A stretch of DNA of 64,000 bases from Glossina fuscipes (taxonomy: Eukaryota > Arthropoda > Insecta > Diptera > Glossinidae). Under the pieces are notes generated by a model. It saw nothing but the letters and a program-made list of their open reading frames with translations. It was not told where the DNA came from and searched no databases. The DNA lies in contig NW_023998630.1 of NCBI RefSeq assembly GCF_014805625.2, positions 778,835 through 842,834 of the forward strand, written 5' to 3'. The stretch's first letter is position 1, and every line of letters starts with the position of its first letter. The position numbers were made by a program, and so were the translations under genes. Shown in pieces: positions 22,551-35,640 of this stretch.

Positions 22551-25500
22551 TGGGAGAATAATACCTCCCCAATTGGTTCATGGTGTAGAAGAATGACTTG
22601 AATTCTCTAGTATGAACAATAGAATCTACATTTCGTTTTCACTTTGTTATCCAAAAAGCAAACTGTAGACTTTAATTCTCCACTTTTCACCACTAGCATT
22701 TACCTCATACGTTGTAAGCATGAAGAAAAAATATTTAGAAAATATTAAAACAAATATTGCAACATTCGTTTGCACGGATGGGCTATAACTTCTACGAAGA
22801 AATAATGGAATTGTAGGTAAAAACCCACTTGAGGTATAAATGATTAAAACACAATTCCAGAAAGATAAGCAGAAAACAACAAAGGCGTACCAACATACAG
22901 TCAGACATAACCTTAACTACTACAATACTATTAATGCTTGGACACCACAACAACAACCTTTTGAACAACACATTGGTCTTCTTTAGCTATACTTTCTAGC
23001 TATGTCTTCTGTGTACCTGTATGACGACGAGTAGTATAAAACAAAATATAAAAAACACAAGTGTGACAAAAGATTTATTAACAAAACGCAAAAAAAGAGA
23101 AACGGTAACAACAAAATAGTAAAAACAAAAATAATATTAATTGTCGCCACAAAAACAAAAGATGAAGGAACAACGCCGACAAACTTGAAATCTCTCAAGA
23201 GTGAACAACTTTTCAAAAATGAAAGATAACACAGAACAAATACGAAATCACACATACATACATACATGCATGTAGACACTCGTCCAGAGAAATATATCCA
23301 GTTAGCTGAAAAAACCTTTTGTTCTAAATGTTGTTGTTCTAGTTACTGCTACATACACGCCTCTCTGCTTCATGCATAACGTAAACGATAACGTTGACAA
23401 TACACACTTTAAACATTTGGCTATGTGTTGTTTGCTTTTTTTATCTTTATATTTGTAAACGACGTTTGGAAATATACTTAATATATCGTTTTGTTTGCAA
23501 CACGTACAGAAATGAGATCAGTCCTAGAGTTAGCAGTGATTTACATTTCCATTGCTGCCGTTTAATTCCTCTTTTCTGTTAAGCTTCTCAAATACGAACA
23601 CAAAAAAAAGAAGGCTTGAGTTTGACACTTATGTGTTTCGTTGTATTGCAGAAATCAAATTCTAAAATGTATGTGTAATGCAACTACGAGCAATTATACT
23701 CAACAAATTAAAATTGGCAAAATATTTGATTATTACGACATTTAGGAAACAGTCTTGAATAAATTCTATAGAAAAGGAGCTCTTCTTACTTTGAACCGAT
23801 GACCCGATCGAATCATAATATGTTGAATTAACTATAATGGATGGATTGTACTCTATATTCACTTCAAGGCGATCAAAGCTTTTTTACATATATTTTTTCA
23901 GATGTACGAATAAATGTCGCCGACGCCATCGCCATCGCCGTCGCTACCACTGACATCATCACTGTCCTTAAAATACCATATGCTACAAATGCAAATTCAC
24001 ATATAGGTAGAATCAGTTACATCACTGCATTGGTTGTCTCATAAGGGAATAACCATAAAAAGTGGCTCGTTTTGTTTAAAAACAGCAAAAGCTTTTACAG
24101 GTATTTAGTGGCTGGCAAAGGTGTGTCTGTTTTTAACACACGCACACTCGTAAAAATATTCTCTAACTGAGATTTTATGCATACACAAACGCATACATAT
24201 GCACAGCCTTGTGAAAACAGTGGTCAAATATTGTGGCAAGTGTGGCGAAAATTGAAGTGTGTATGTCGCACACTTTATTTTGACCATTTATAGTCAGGAT
24301 ATCATACATCTTCATGTAGCTATGCTCATACCCCTCATCCCACACGCGCGTATAAACATATACATATACGTACACACACACAAAGCGCTATTTTCTACTT
24401 AACGCAAGAACACAACAAAAAGAACCCTTAACTCATGACATACATACATATATTTTACGCGGTAAAGTGATTTAAGTGCTTTATGTTTGTAACATAAGCA
24501 ACATTTTGGCCAACGTAAGACAAACTCATGCAGTATTATTGGGACATACAATATACGTTATGTAGTATATACATACTTTACTACCGAGAGTTTGAAATCA
24601 GCACGAATATGAATGCGAACGCAAATGAAGATTGGGAATAATAAAACGCTGATAATAGGAAATGAAAGCCATATTTTGTGGCTTAAAGGTATGACACAAG
24701 TTTTATATTAAAACGTAGTTGCACATATACGGCACAAACTTATCACCAAAGTAGCGATGCAAAGTTTAAATATTCAAAATTTATGAATTTCCATAAACTT
24801 TATGAGATAATCGTAGTAAACCGACTACATGAGAAGATTCACTTATATGTAGTAATGTGTTTAATAAAATTTATGAGAACATTTTCAAGTCAAAAAATTT
24901 AAAGATTTAGTTATAGAAAAACAAATATGCTTCTATATCTACAATTGTATCTAATAGCGTTCATTACAGCATTTCTCTACACATCGAAAAATTGTGTTAC
25001 ATTTATAACGAATAGTGACTACTCACAATGCCAAACACAAGAAAAAAAAAACTTTTTCTTTTCCTTTTGAGCTTCTCTCTCATGCATGCAGCAACTTCAG
25101 TCAATTTTCATTGCAAGAATTTAGATCATTGTAAATTTTTCAAAAGGAGAAACCTTTGGTTTTGCTTTGAAATTCAATGTTTTTCGCTAGGAGACCATTC
25201 GCGTGCTATGAGCACCTGCACCTGTAAAGCCTAATATTTTATCTATTACATTAACAGAAAAAATCGAACACTTACGTGCATGAAGAAGTTAAGTGGCTCA
25301 GTAGAAAAACAATACAAATCCGCTATTGGTTTTCAAATTGTAGTTTAATACCTAATCAACAAAACACATGACCATAGGTTTTTTTTTGGAAAGTTGTTGA
25401 GCACATTAAATGCTATTTCATACAAATACCCACCACGCCCAAAATTCCAACGTACCTTTGACTTGATTAATTGCAACCATTGGTACATATATTAACTTTC

Positions 25501-28231
25501 CCTTTGATGTGCTAAATTTATTTTAGACTCTCAACTCAGTGTTCATATATCCGCTGGCCTAAGATTCTCATGAACGTTACTGTCACATTGAAAGAAGCCG
25601 AATCAGTTGACTCTGAATTGCTCAAGTCTACTAATCGCCTTCAAAATTTTTGCTTTTGCAAAAGTACGGTTTGAAGAAGCAAACCTTCTGTCTTTGCAAT
25701 AATTTCTATTAAATTTCTATTAGAGACTGTACAAAAGAAAGTCTTCATGAACAGCGTCAATAACTCTCTACATTTAATATCATGTGCAAAAATGATCCAT
25801 AGATAAACATAAAGGGGTGGAAAACCAAGAGCTAATCTCAAGCTAATCTTTCTAAGAAGTATGACGCAAAGAGCATTCTTTTCAAAATTCATTAAAAGTA
25901 GTTTGGAAGTTTGCTAGAGTAAGCATTATTTTATTTTAAAAAGGCTTATAAATAAAAACATTTCAAATAGATATATAATCAAAAAAGCTTTTAATGAAAA
26001 GCGAGAGCAAACTAGAAAATTTCTGGACTTGTAAATGCAACATGCATTAATTATCTCTCGTAAATGTATGAAGCACAAAGTAGTTGAGAAAGCACATATG
26101 CCATTATTCAAATATTCATAATATAAACTTGTTCAAAAAATAAATACTAATAAAAAAACTTAGGTCAGAAATATTTAAAACATTATAAACCGAAAAGAAA
26201 AAGTTGCTTCTTCTTGTTTATATATGTGCACATATAAATTTTAAGCTCTTCGTATAAATTACATAAGCATAGACATGTGTTTGTACGAATCTACTAATGT
26301 ACATAATGTGCAGCGATAGTTTTTTTTTTTAAATAAGATGCTTACTCTTAAAAAACTGCAAAACAGCATTTTTAGCACAACCGGTCAATTAAAAGTTTTT
26401 CTTCAGGTATTTATTTATATGAAATATTTATTGTGTAATAAAAAACTTTTTATAAAGGCATCTTACGTTTTGATTAAAATAAGTTTTTAAAAAATTTTTT
26501 CTCCTCAATATTTAAGTAGTTTTCAAATAATTATTACGTAGGAATTTAGGAGAAAGAGAAAAGGATAACGATGTTAAACAAGTAAAAGCATTGCAGTCAT
26601 ACTGAGTCGGCCATGAAGTATACGACACCACTTTGTTTAATACAATTTTCTAGTTATTCACTAAAAAATTATATGCATGTCTACTTGCAGGTCCACTTTT
26701 AGTAGAAGTCCTTACATGAAAGGCAGTTCGAAACGCAAACCGTCGTGATTCGAGTTTAGTCTATTTGCATCCTGAAAATTAGACCTTGTTGCCAGATAAA
26801 GGCTCACTTTTCAAGAAAATTTGTGCATGGTGTCCAACAATTGTCTCAAATGAGATATGATTGCATTTTATGTCAAAGTACTATTGGGAATCAAATTTCA
26901 TTTCATTTATGAAATATTAAAAATTAGATCATTCTGTAATATAAAGGCCTACTTTTAGTAGGAACGGTTAAATGGAGAGAATTAACAAGTAAACAATTTC
27001 CACATCCGAACCAAAGTTTTCACATGTATATAGAAAACCGAAGCATTATTATTTACGGAGTTTTGTTAAATAATTTTAAAAATTCAATATTTTTTTCGAA
27101 TGACAATTGTTTTCCAAATAAGTCTTTGTACAGGGAGACTGAGCGTATCAATTATCAAAACAAATTCATTTTCGTCAAAGCGACGGACAGACAAACAAAT
27201 AGTCGAAATTAAATCGACTTATAAAATAAACCAGAGCACAGCAGCATAATAAACAATGCCGTTAAATTATGGATTCGTGGATGTTACTTACATTCGCCTG
27301 CACTTACTATATACTAACATGTTTTGTAGAATATGAAAATCAAGAATTAATTGAAATATCAAGTAAAATAAAGCAATCGCAGCATACGACTTAAAAAGTA
27401 AGTTATCGAATTGTACACTTCGCTTTAAATTTTAGAAAATTTTTTTCCATAAGTAAAGAATGATAATATCTTTATTATTGAAATTAAAGCTTTTATACAA
27501 ATGCTTAGTGAAAAGTAATTCAAATTCAGGATTAACTAAAGATGAAGAACTCAAAAATGTAAGCAAAAAAGATTTTATGACTGTGCGATTTGACAACTTG
27601 AGACGACGATTTCCACTTAACGACTAACCCTCGTTTCTAAGCAGCGTTACTTCGTTCGTTTAATTGTTCGCTATCAGCTTTGCACTGTCTACTGCTCTCC
27701 TATCTGCATACGTTTGATATATGTACGTGTGTATGTAGGCTATGGTTGGGGTAGGTTTAAGAATGGGTTACATTAGGATTTACTTAGGGTCAGGGCTTGT
27801 TTACGAAGGAGTTAAGGGTGCGGTTGGGCGTTGATAGGGAAGAAGAAGGAAGGAAATATAGGACGTATAAATATGTATTCTTCATCAGAGTGGACAGGGT
27901 AATTGACTTAGGTGTAGAGGTTTGCTTGTCCTCTGACACGTTCTGCTTGTGCACGCTGTCTGTTCATATGGTTGCTCACAGTCCGCGACAAACTGAATTA
28001 TTAGCGACATACTTTCGATTTTTTCTTGTACAAGGATTTTGTTATGTCATTTCGAAAGATTTTTAGGCTTCGATTGCGTTCGATATGTTATTTTTCAGAG
28101 TTGATCAAGTATGCTATATTAGATATCACTTTCCGGTGTATAAACGACTTGTTTAAATATTGTGGCTTCGCTACGTTTTAAAGGTGTATCGTTTGGGAGC
28201 ACTGCTACAATTAGTTAATAAAATGCTTGGC
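22551..28231. other. Non-coding AT-rich region
   Basis: No supported gene. It contains several CATACATA-type runs, short frames of chance composition (22983-23279, 24105-24381, 25028-25234) and a GCC/GTC triplet patch at about 23919-23945. A G-skewed segment lies at 27725-27860 and is listed separately. Confidence 0.5.
27725..27860 (+). other. G-rich, strand-skewed segment
   Basis: The plus strand is strikingly rich in G runs (GGTTGGGGTAGG, then GGGTTACATTAGG, GGGTGCGGTTGGGCG, and GATAGGGAAGAAGAAGG) and poor in C, unlike its surroundings. No gene or known repeat is evident. Confidence 0.5.
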
Positions 28232-28566
28232 TTTTTATTTATTTTATTTATTTATTTATTTATTCCACTTATACAAGAAACTCAACTAAAACAAATTGGG
28301 AGTCGGGTTCAATTGACTCTTAAAGTAAATCTTAAATTAATTAATATTAAAATTAGTATAAGTACAATAAAACAAATAATAAGGAAAAAAAATAAATAAA
28401 TACGGAAAAAAGCATGTACACAACTAGCATAGAGCCATACCAACAACTAGGACAGGACCAAATTGCAAGTGAACCCTGAGCCATCACAAACATGCATAAG
28501 CTTGGCATTTGATAATAGTTAACAGCAATTAATTTTCGACTCATAATGACTTTTTAAGGTTAAAAG

Positions 28567-29050
28567 TTAGTTCAAGTGCGACATAGGTAAATCGCGCGTA
28601 TTAAGCAATGTTGCTTTAATGGGATTTAAAGAATCCGTTAATGAGAATAAGTGATAGACATCATTTAGGTTCTTGCAAACAACTCTGAGTGGGTTAAACA
28701 GCCCGTAATTATATTTACATTGACTAAGCTTAACCAAGATAAAGTGCCTACAGAAGCGGTTAGGAACATTACAGATTATCTCACCGAGTAATGCAGGCGA
28801 GTCAATAGTACCATTTATTACTTTGATTAAGAAGGACACCCCAAGAACAAATCTACTTTTCTCAAGTGGCGGAAAGGATAATAGAAGCAACCAGTTTTCA
28901 TAGAGGGGAAGAGAAGCAATCCCTAAGGGCAAACAGCAAGAATTGCTTTTGAACAGATTCAATTGAATCTACGCTGTACCTATATGAAGGAGACCACACA
29001 GCAAAGGCATACTCAAGTATAGGTCTAACCAAACACATGCAAAGCCTTTT
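28567..29050 (-). pseudogene. LINE copy B RT C-terminal remnant
   Basis: It matches copy A from the VRPLLEYA block to the end. A deletion of about 17 bases relative to copy A near 28925 shifts the frame between ALRD and SLPLYENWLLLL. The downstream 120 codons are open and end at 28567 with the same NTRDLPMS end as copy A, plus three more residues. Confidence 0.85.
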
Positions 29051-29058
29051 AGTAGCTC

Positions 29059-29869
29059 GCCAGCATAATATATAAGTACAGATGAGGGGATTCCATCAGG
29101 TCCAGGCGAACAATTATATTTTAGAGAGCTGAATCCCTCAAAAACGTTATTTTCAGATACAACAAAGTTAGGAATTGAAATCAAATTAGAAATCGGATAT
29201 GGATAGTTTGCTGATAAATCAAAATTGGCAGTTGGAAAGTTCTGTCGGAAGTATTCCGCAAAGAGATTTGAGGTTTCAAAATCATCCGAGGACTCGGAGC
29301 CATTAAAAGACGCATGCGAGGGATTTATGGAGATTTTTCTTTTGGAATTAACGAACTTAAAAAAGTATTTAGGATTAGCAAACAAGGAGGATTTAACAAA
29401 CTGAAGGTATCTGCAATAGTATTGGCGGTTGATGGAATTAAATTTATGCCTTTCCACTGAGTAAGCGAAATAGTCGAAAGAAGAACCACTTTTCGAAAAT
29501 TTTTTGAAAAGCTGGTTTTTCCTATTCTTGTAATATTTAATTGTTTTATTAAACCACGGGGGACACTTGCTTCGAGGACGGGACGTAGAAATAGCTTGAT
29601 TTAATATATTGTAGAACGACGACAGTAAGCACAATATGAGAAAGATGTGATTTTAGCAAGGAAACATTGATTTTATGGAAACCATAAAATTTATATGAAA
29701 AATTTGAATTTGGAACGTTAAAGAAGTTCAACGAACCAACATGCTTGCATAGAAAGGAAATACCCAATGCTGGATGGTATGGATCCTCGAAGACAACGAT
29801 TAACGCAAATCTCAGGAAAATTGGCAAAGCAAAGATCAAGCAATCTACCATTGCAATTATGGGTACCAA
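29059..29869 (-). pseudogene. LINE copy B: endonuclease end, linker and RT start
   Basis: The frame at 29869-29549 carries EDPYHPALGIS, the endonuclease His block. A frameshift near 29640 leads to the frame 29634-28969. That frame has CPPWFNKTIKYYKNRKNQLF (linker), NPKYFFKFVNSKRK and YNCSPGPDGIPSSV (RT blocks 0-2). It then runs into the deletion joint at about 29059, after which the reading is out of frame. Confidence 0.85.
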
Positions 29870-30407
29870 AGTATTGAACTAAATTATGATCAAATAATTT
29901 ATTAAAGACCACAGCGGCTCTACGAGATGTTGAGGTAGGAATCAAACAGCCAGAACTATCACTGTAACACCAAGTGACTTGAGGCAAATTGAAGTCACCC
30001 CACACAATGACCATATCGGTAGGTACAGATTGCATGGCCACTTCACAAATGAGGGCGGCCTGTTTCTTATATACAGAGATATCCGAATTTGGGGGAATAT
30101 AGGAGCAGGTCACATATAAGTGTTTATTAGGAAATTTCACTCGAATGGCGATAAATTCAACGTTGGGAGTAGTTGGAAATTCAAACGAATAGGTGAGGAG
30201 TGCCGAAGAAATGGCAATTAAAACACCACCACCATTGCGATACAATCGATCGTTTCTGAAAACTTGAAACGAATTATGGAAAAGTTCCGACAAATGTAGA
30301 TCCGGCTTTAATCAAGTTTCAGTGAAGACAAAACAGAAAAACTCCGTGCTCACTGAGTTTAGAAAGGTAGAAGGAATTTTTGAATTTAGGCCCCTAACAT
30401 TTTGATA
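29718..30407 (-). pseudogene. LINE copy B endonuclease domain
   Basis: Starting with YQNVRGLNSK at 30407, the frame contains the catalytic Glu block as TET followed by a TGA stop where Trp is expected (TETWL in copy C). It then reopens as LSELFHNSFQVFRNDR, with GGGVLIAIS, LYVTCSYIPP, IVWGDFNLPQVTW (metal-binding Asp and Asn) and RLLDLCFAN. The frame shifts near 29870. The domain cuts target DNA in this class of LINE. Apart from the stop and the frameshift it is well preserved, which points to a young copy. Confidence 0.88.
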
Positions 30408-30520
30408 AATGAACATCCCCTAGCATCTTACGCTCAAAAAGCTGAACATTTTTCGGAATCGGTCGATAAGCATTCTTTCTAAATAATTTATTGTTTTATT
30501 TTAATTTCGTACCCTAACCT

Positions 30521-33454
30521 TTTGTAAAAAACTTAAAATTCGTCGCTGCAGAAAATGCGTCATCCTAGAAAATGCAGGAAATGTAATTTTCTCGCCAGTA
30601 ATAAGTAAAATTTAATATTGGCGAATTTTGTCACTCACCACCCCGTTTGCACCACAATTTGAAACATACTGAATATTTAATTAAATTTTTATGCGTTAAA
30701 TATCTACACAGAAATAATTTTAATAAAAACTTTCATAAATTTACCAGCTATTACCTACCGCCAAAGGAAACAAGGACATAAAATCCTGGCTATATAAACG
30801 GCGTTAGCCAAATTGTCCACGTCAGCCTTTTTGTTTGCTCTTCAGAATAATATCGTTTTGTTATCAAAGGCGTTATATTCGCTAAAAATGAAAAAAGTTC
30901 AAATTCTAAACATATTCATGTTTAAGCTCAAAGAGCAAATTTGGGGATATGTGTAATTCGGACAAGCACCCTTCTGTTAGTTATAGCAGACATTTATTTT
31001 AACTCTATAACATTAAAAATTAATTTTATGACTTAATGTTTTCATTACTGTTAATGAATTTATTTTAGTAGTAGTTCATTCAACGGCATCCAAAACATCT
31101 GGTGCTCAATATCATATAAAATTATTACTATTATGTATACAAATAGATATAAAAGAAGAAAAAATTTTATAAAATTAAAATTGAAAATATTTTGAAAATG
31201 TTACAGTCGGTCATAGCCGACCTTTAAGTACCCTACAATGTCATAAATTATCAAAATTTATAAATTGATATATTTACGAAAATTACATTTCATGAGAACT
31301 CTTATATGGGCAAAAGTTAACATTTATCATGGCAAATTTAATTTTATTTAATCATAAAACACTTATAATTATACGTTATCGATGGAAGAAAACTTATTTT
31401 TGGCCCAAGTTAGCTTGCATTTTTTTGCTAAAAATCGCTATTTTGTGCCTTGATTGAGTTTCGATTTACCGCGAATTAAATAAACCAATTATTGCCAAAT
31501 TAGCTACTAAATCAAAAAATAAGATACGAAAAAGATCAAATATTTTAATATTGAAATTATTTTATTTGAAAACTAAGTTATTGCTATTGACTATCAAGCA
31601 GTGTTTATGTATGTTTCTAATTTCATTAGGGTCAATCATAGCCACAATCCTCCGCATACATTCTCTTCCATACGCATAAGACAGTAAATTAGTTTACAAA
31701 ACATCCCTTTTGTAATTTTTCTCAATCTTCTCCAAACTTCATGATAAAAACAACAATTTTTTCTTTTCGAGTTTTTCATAACATAACTCATGATATCATT
31801 TCCTATTTACGTTTGTATTTGCTATTTTTCTTCAGATTTTGTAATCGTTTTGTTGATTGATTAATAATTAATTAATATAGAATATCAGAAGGGAAGACAT
31901 CTGTCAGACAGATATGCTTAAAATGATTCTGAACTGGTTGGGTGGTAAGACTTTCCGGATATCCGAATAAGTTCACAATATAACCTTAGCTTATTGCATA
32001 CGGTGTAGGGTGCAAGTTGTTAATGGCTTCTATCCTATAAATTACTGTAGGTTTATCTTTCAAATTTTTTATTTTCGAAATTGTTTTAATTATTAATTTT
32101 AGAAATTTTTCTAAAATTTAACATAAATACCTATAGTAGTAGATTTTGGAATACTTTAAACGGCCAAACGAAGTGAATAATATGAGCAAGTCTGCTACAA
32201 TTTGCAGGTATCTCTCGGCGAGCACTAAATTCAATCCGACTGTTTATTAATTAAAATTAAAAAATCATTTATTCATAATACGTCCAAGTAATAGAAAACG
32301 TTGGAAAGAAAAAAGAATATCGTTAACAGAAATAAATACAAACTAACTGATGTAATCGCAAATAACGCTCTTGCATTCGAATAAGTCTGCGTGTACATAT
32401 GCGAAGAAACGAGCGAATGTGTTGTTGTTTACGCTTCGCTGCACTTTACAATAAAATTTGGCATATAGTTCAATAATAAAATTTGTGCGATCTCGCTGGG
32501 ATATGTCTGTGCGTTTATAGAATATATATTAGCATATAGATGTATGTAAGTCGAAGTCTGCATATATTTATATAAATAAAAAACTCACTTAGTTTTTATT
32601 CAGCGTACACAAAACTGAAAGCAAAAACAAGGAGAAAGCAGAACGGAACGGAACGAAAAATAAAAAGAGAGATAGAAGAACAAGAATTTCAATTTATGCA
32701 AATAACATTTTAACACTTTTGAAAACACATCATGCCAAACCGTTCATGCCTGGCAATACATTATTGCTGTGTCAAATTCATTGACAAGCTGTACATTGTT
32801 GTAGTTGTTATTGGGAGAACACAAAATACAGATGTTTACTTTTATATGGGTGCGAGTTGAGCGAAGTGTGCACTTTTTCAATTTTAACTGCCTGGCAGCC
32901 ATGTTGAACTTTTCTGAATTCTGAAAATGTGTTTGTTTTTAAGTTTAACAGTGATTTGACACATATTTTACAATGTTAACAAGAAAAAAATTTGAATGAA
33001 TACACGAAAAGGTCTCAACCCAATAATGAATTTTTGCATAACTTTTATTTTATCGGATGTTAAATGAAACGTTGTTATAATATTGAAAAGCTCATTGATG
33101 TGGGGAAAGGCAAGAAAAAGTTTTCTGATAAAGGGTTATTAAGCAATAAGAAGAAGAAGAAACACAGACGAGATCGTATATTACAGTGGTGTCTACTTTA
33201 AGAATTCGCAGCTATTATACTTCGTTTTTTATCGTAATTTTAAATAAAATATAAACCTATTAGAGAGAAAAGAACAGCTAACATCATCAATAGGTGACGT
33301 TTTAAACATCAGTGTTAAAAGGCAGACGATCAAACTTAGTAAATAATTGTGGATTTTAAAATGTTCTTATTTTTATTTAATATCACTTTGTTGAGATTAA
33401 TACCTAAAAATGTCTCCGTTGCGGGATCTCCTCTTTCTCGTTGCTACGTCATAA
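30521..33454. other. Non-coding AT-rich region
   Basis: No supported gene. Around 31205-31236 the plus strand has GTCGGTCATAGCCGACC followed by TAAGTACCC. This resembles the start of dispersed repeat copies a and b (CGGTCGGCACCGAATC then TATCACC), so another diverged copy may begin here. The rest shows nothing recognisable. Confidence 0.4.
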
Positions 33455-33720
33455 CTCTAAATCCCTCTATGAACATACCTCTATCGTCATTAAAAACACT
33501 TTGATTGCATTCCTTTCTTAGTTAAATTCATAAATGGTGTTATGGACATGGCGGCTTTATTATGCGAAATAGATTTTCTAAGCTCTTTTCGAGGAGCTCT
33601 CTGTTGATAAAACTCTTTCAATGTAATCACAATTATGGCCTTTTCAATTTCTTTAGGACCTTTCGCAAAAATCTGTTGTTGGATCTGTTTATATGTTATC
33701 TAATCGACTCTGCTTAATAT
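33455..33720 (+). pseudogene. LINE fragment G: RT C-terminal remnant
   Basis: In shifting plus-strand frames it reads SLYEHTSIV, then VKFINGVMDMAALLCEIDF, then a block like NYGLFNFFRTF. These correspond to PPYENRLLL, IKVINGAIDSPSLLGEISF and YELFNPLRVV of copy A, in the same order and spacing. Stops and frameshifts are numerous. It is an old relative of the copy A family, near the inverted dispersed repeat copy c. Confidence 0.65.
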
Positions 33721-33924
33721 GACTGTTTTACTGATGTCGCGCCGTTACATTAATTTTTAATGCTTTATACCATTCGCCAATAAACTTAGGTGTGGCCACG
33801 CATCTATATCTTTTAGACCTAATTGTACAATCCTAGCACTGATCCACGTCGGTTGCGAGTGTGGCTTTCTGCTAGATATATACATATCCCTTTCGTTTTT
33901 ACACCCTCGACCAAAGACTTCTTT

Positions 33925-34735
33925 CATTCATTAATTTTACCAAAACCTTTGCAACACGACAAAGGCAGCTTTGGAAATCCAATAAAGTAAATATGCTCTT
34001 GATCCACATTAAATTGTGAATTGATTTAAGCAATGCTGTCTCTCCATTTACTTGTTTCTTTGTCAGTCGGTCTGCCTGTATCTCTATCTCTCTTTGTAAT
34101 ATCTGCGGCAAGTACGAAGACATTGCCTTCCAACCTGGCAGAAACATTAGAAGTTGTTTCACGGAGTGCTTACAGCGCAACATACAGTGAAAACACTTCG
34201 GTTTCCACAACAATAATGACAAAATGATACAAATTTGCTACCATGTTCTATAACTAATCTTTCAACACCTGCTCAGATATGAAAACAATTGTCCAAGGCC
34301 ACTCAATGTAGAATAGAATAACGAATTTATATTCATTTGCAACACCATGAAAGAAACTGCAGCGATCCTATAAAGTATAAATAATATTGATCATTATCAA
34401 ATTCTTAACCTATGCATGTTTGTCCGTCTCTCTCTCCGTTTGCCCATTCGGGGGTTCGTTTAAGCTGTAGACAGGAAAATGAAGGTGTCGGTTTAAAGTT
34501 CGGCAAAAACATAATAAGTGATTGTTCCCACGCTGATGTTGACAAAGGGTCAAATTAGTGAAAGAGCATGCCCACGTTAGGAAAAATAATAAATAATAAA
34601 TAATGATAAATAATAGTCCGAACTACCCAAAATGGTTGGTTGCTTAGAAATTGCAACAATAAATGAATATTTGATTATTCTATCTCAACGTAAAGGCGGC
34701 GGGTACAAAAGACTCGATCGCGGCCGAATATATTA
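33925..34735 (-). repeat. Dispersed repeat, copy c (inverted)
   Basis: Read on the minus strand it follows copies a and b throughout. It starts near a block like TATTCGGCCGCGATCGAGTC and has the segment CCTAACGTGGGCATGCTCTTTC. It then has a CTTCTAATGTTTCTGCCAGG block and an AAATCAATTCACAATTTAATG stretch, and ends near GCTGCCTTTGTCGTGTTGC. About 810 bases long, matching the 750-860 bases of copies a and b. The plus frame at 34033-34227 and the minus frame at 33899-34222 are by-products. Confidence 0.7.
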
Positions 34736-34841
34736 TCCTGTTTTCTTCTTGTTCACGTATTTATATACTAAACTTCGTTTTTAAGAAAAATTTTTGTTTA
34801 AAAAATAACTTTTGCAAAAATTAATTTACTTCATCTTCTTA

Positions 34842-35640
34842 TATTTATTATTATTATTATAATTTTAGACTAATAAAATAAATTCTTAGACTAAAAAAAA
34901 AAAGACATTGAGCACTAGCAGCACAGGCTATCGGCTCTAATATAAATAAATGTACATTAGATAATGTGCGTAGTAGTATTAATAAAGTAATATATAGAAT
35001 TGATATTCGATTCTGAAGCTGATTTTAGAATGTCCAAAGGGTTAATCGTTCCAAATGCAATACTTCTAGCCAAGGAAAAGTTAAGGCAGTCGCAGAGAAT
35101 GTACTTTATAGTGAGAATTTGTCCGCAACTGCAGATTGGGGAGGAAGAATTCTTCAAGATCCATTAGTGAGTAGCAATTGTATGACCAAGGCTCTTTAAC
35201 TTTTCTTCGAATGTATCTTTGAAGATCCAACTTTTCAATGACATCATCCATTATTAGAGGAGCAGAACCAGCATACTTCGCCCCTCGATCAGCCTACTCA
35301 TTTTCCAATAAACCGATATGACTAGGTACCCATAACATTTTAATTTTTCCACCGGGTGTTGTAATTATGTTCCTTAATTTGTTGATGGTGCTCCATCTCG
35401 AAGTCGAACGATTCCGAATAACTTGTAAGGCAGACAAACTGTCGGTAACAATGACGGTTTTGAGTTTGTTTTTAAAGGAAATGTTCGCAGCGTGAAGGAT
35501 AACTTTGGCTTCGGAAGTACTTTCGTGAAATATGTTCTGAAGCATCCGCCACGGCGCAAGCAGGTGGCAGACTAGAAGATTTCGAGCCGTCTGCGTATAA
35601 AAGATTTGTTGGTTTTTCTATTAAAACTGAATTCCACTCC
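34842..35640 (-). mobile_element. 3' end of an I/LOA-type LINE (RNase H and C-terminus)
   Basis: On the minus strand, from 35640 down, lie an RNase H domain, a C-terminal cysteine motif, a short 3' untranslated region and a TAA-type tail (plus-strand ATTATTATT run at 34842-34862). An RNase H after the RT and a TAA tail are features of I-clade and related LINEs, so it is not the family of copies A-C. The 5' break at about 35640 abuts a TAAATAAATAAATG run. Confidence 0.7.
34957..35640 (-). pseudogene. LINE RNase H domain and C-terminal CCHC-like motif
   Basis: The acidic residues of RNase H are visible: YADGSKS (first Asp), then after a frameshift STSEAKVILHAA (Glu) and VIVTDSLSALQVI (second Asp), then MLWVPSHIGLLENE, a TAG stop and ADRGAK (last Asp, following the conserved His). 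In cellular and LINE enzymes these residues bind metal and cut RNA in RNA-DNA hybrids. The frame at 35157-34957 then has CSCGQILTIKYILCDC, a C-C-x-H/I-C motif typical of this LINE C-terminus, with Ile where His is usual. Stops at two places show it is dead. Confidence 0.8.

Larger units (their letters stand above)
28232..30520 (-). mobile_element. CR1/Jockey-type LINE copy B, internally deleted
   Basis: This is the same family as copies A and C. Reading on the minus strand, a possible ORF1 end (30520-30420) is followed by the ORF2 endonuclease (30407-29720), the linker and start of RT (29640-29060), then a large deletion. The RT C-terminus follows (29050-28567), then the 3' untranslated region and a TAAA tail (plus-strand TTTATTTATT run at 28232-28263). 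The sequence at the deletion joint reads CTACTAAAAGGCTTTGCATG. Copy A has ACGAAAAGGCTGTACATG at the equivalent place, so AAAAGGCT lies at the break. The RT active site is lost. Confidence 0.9.

Noticed and set aside
27176..27230. GACGGACAGACAAACA followed by AAATCGACTTA, similar to the 3' block of the dispersed repeat
   Set aside because: Only about 40 bases match and no other block of the repeat is present nearby.
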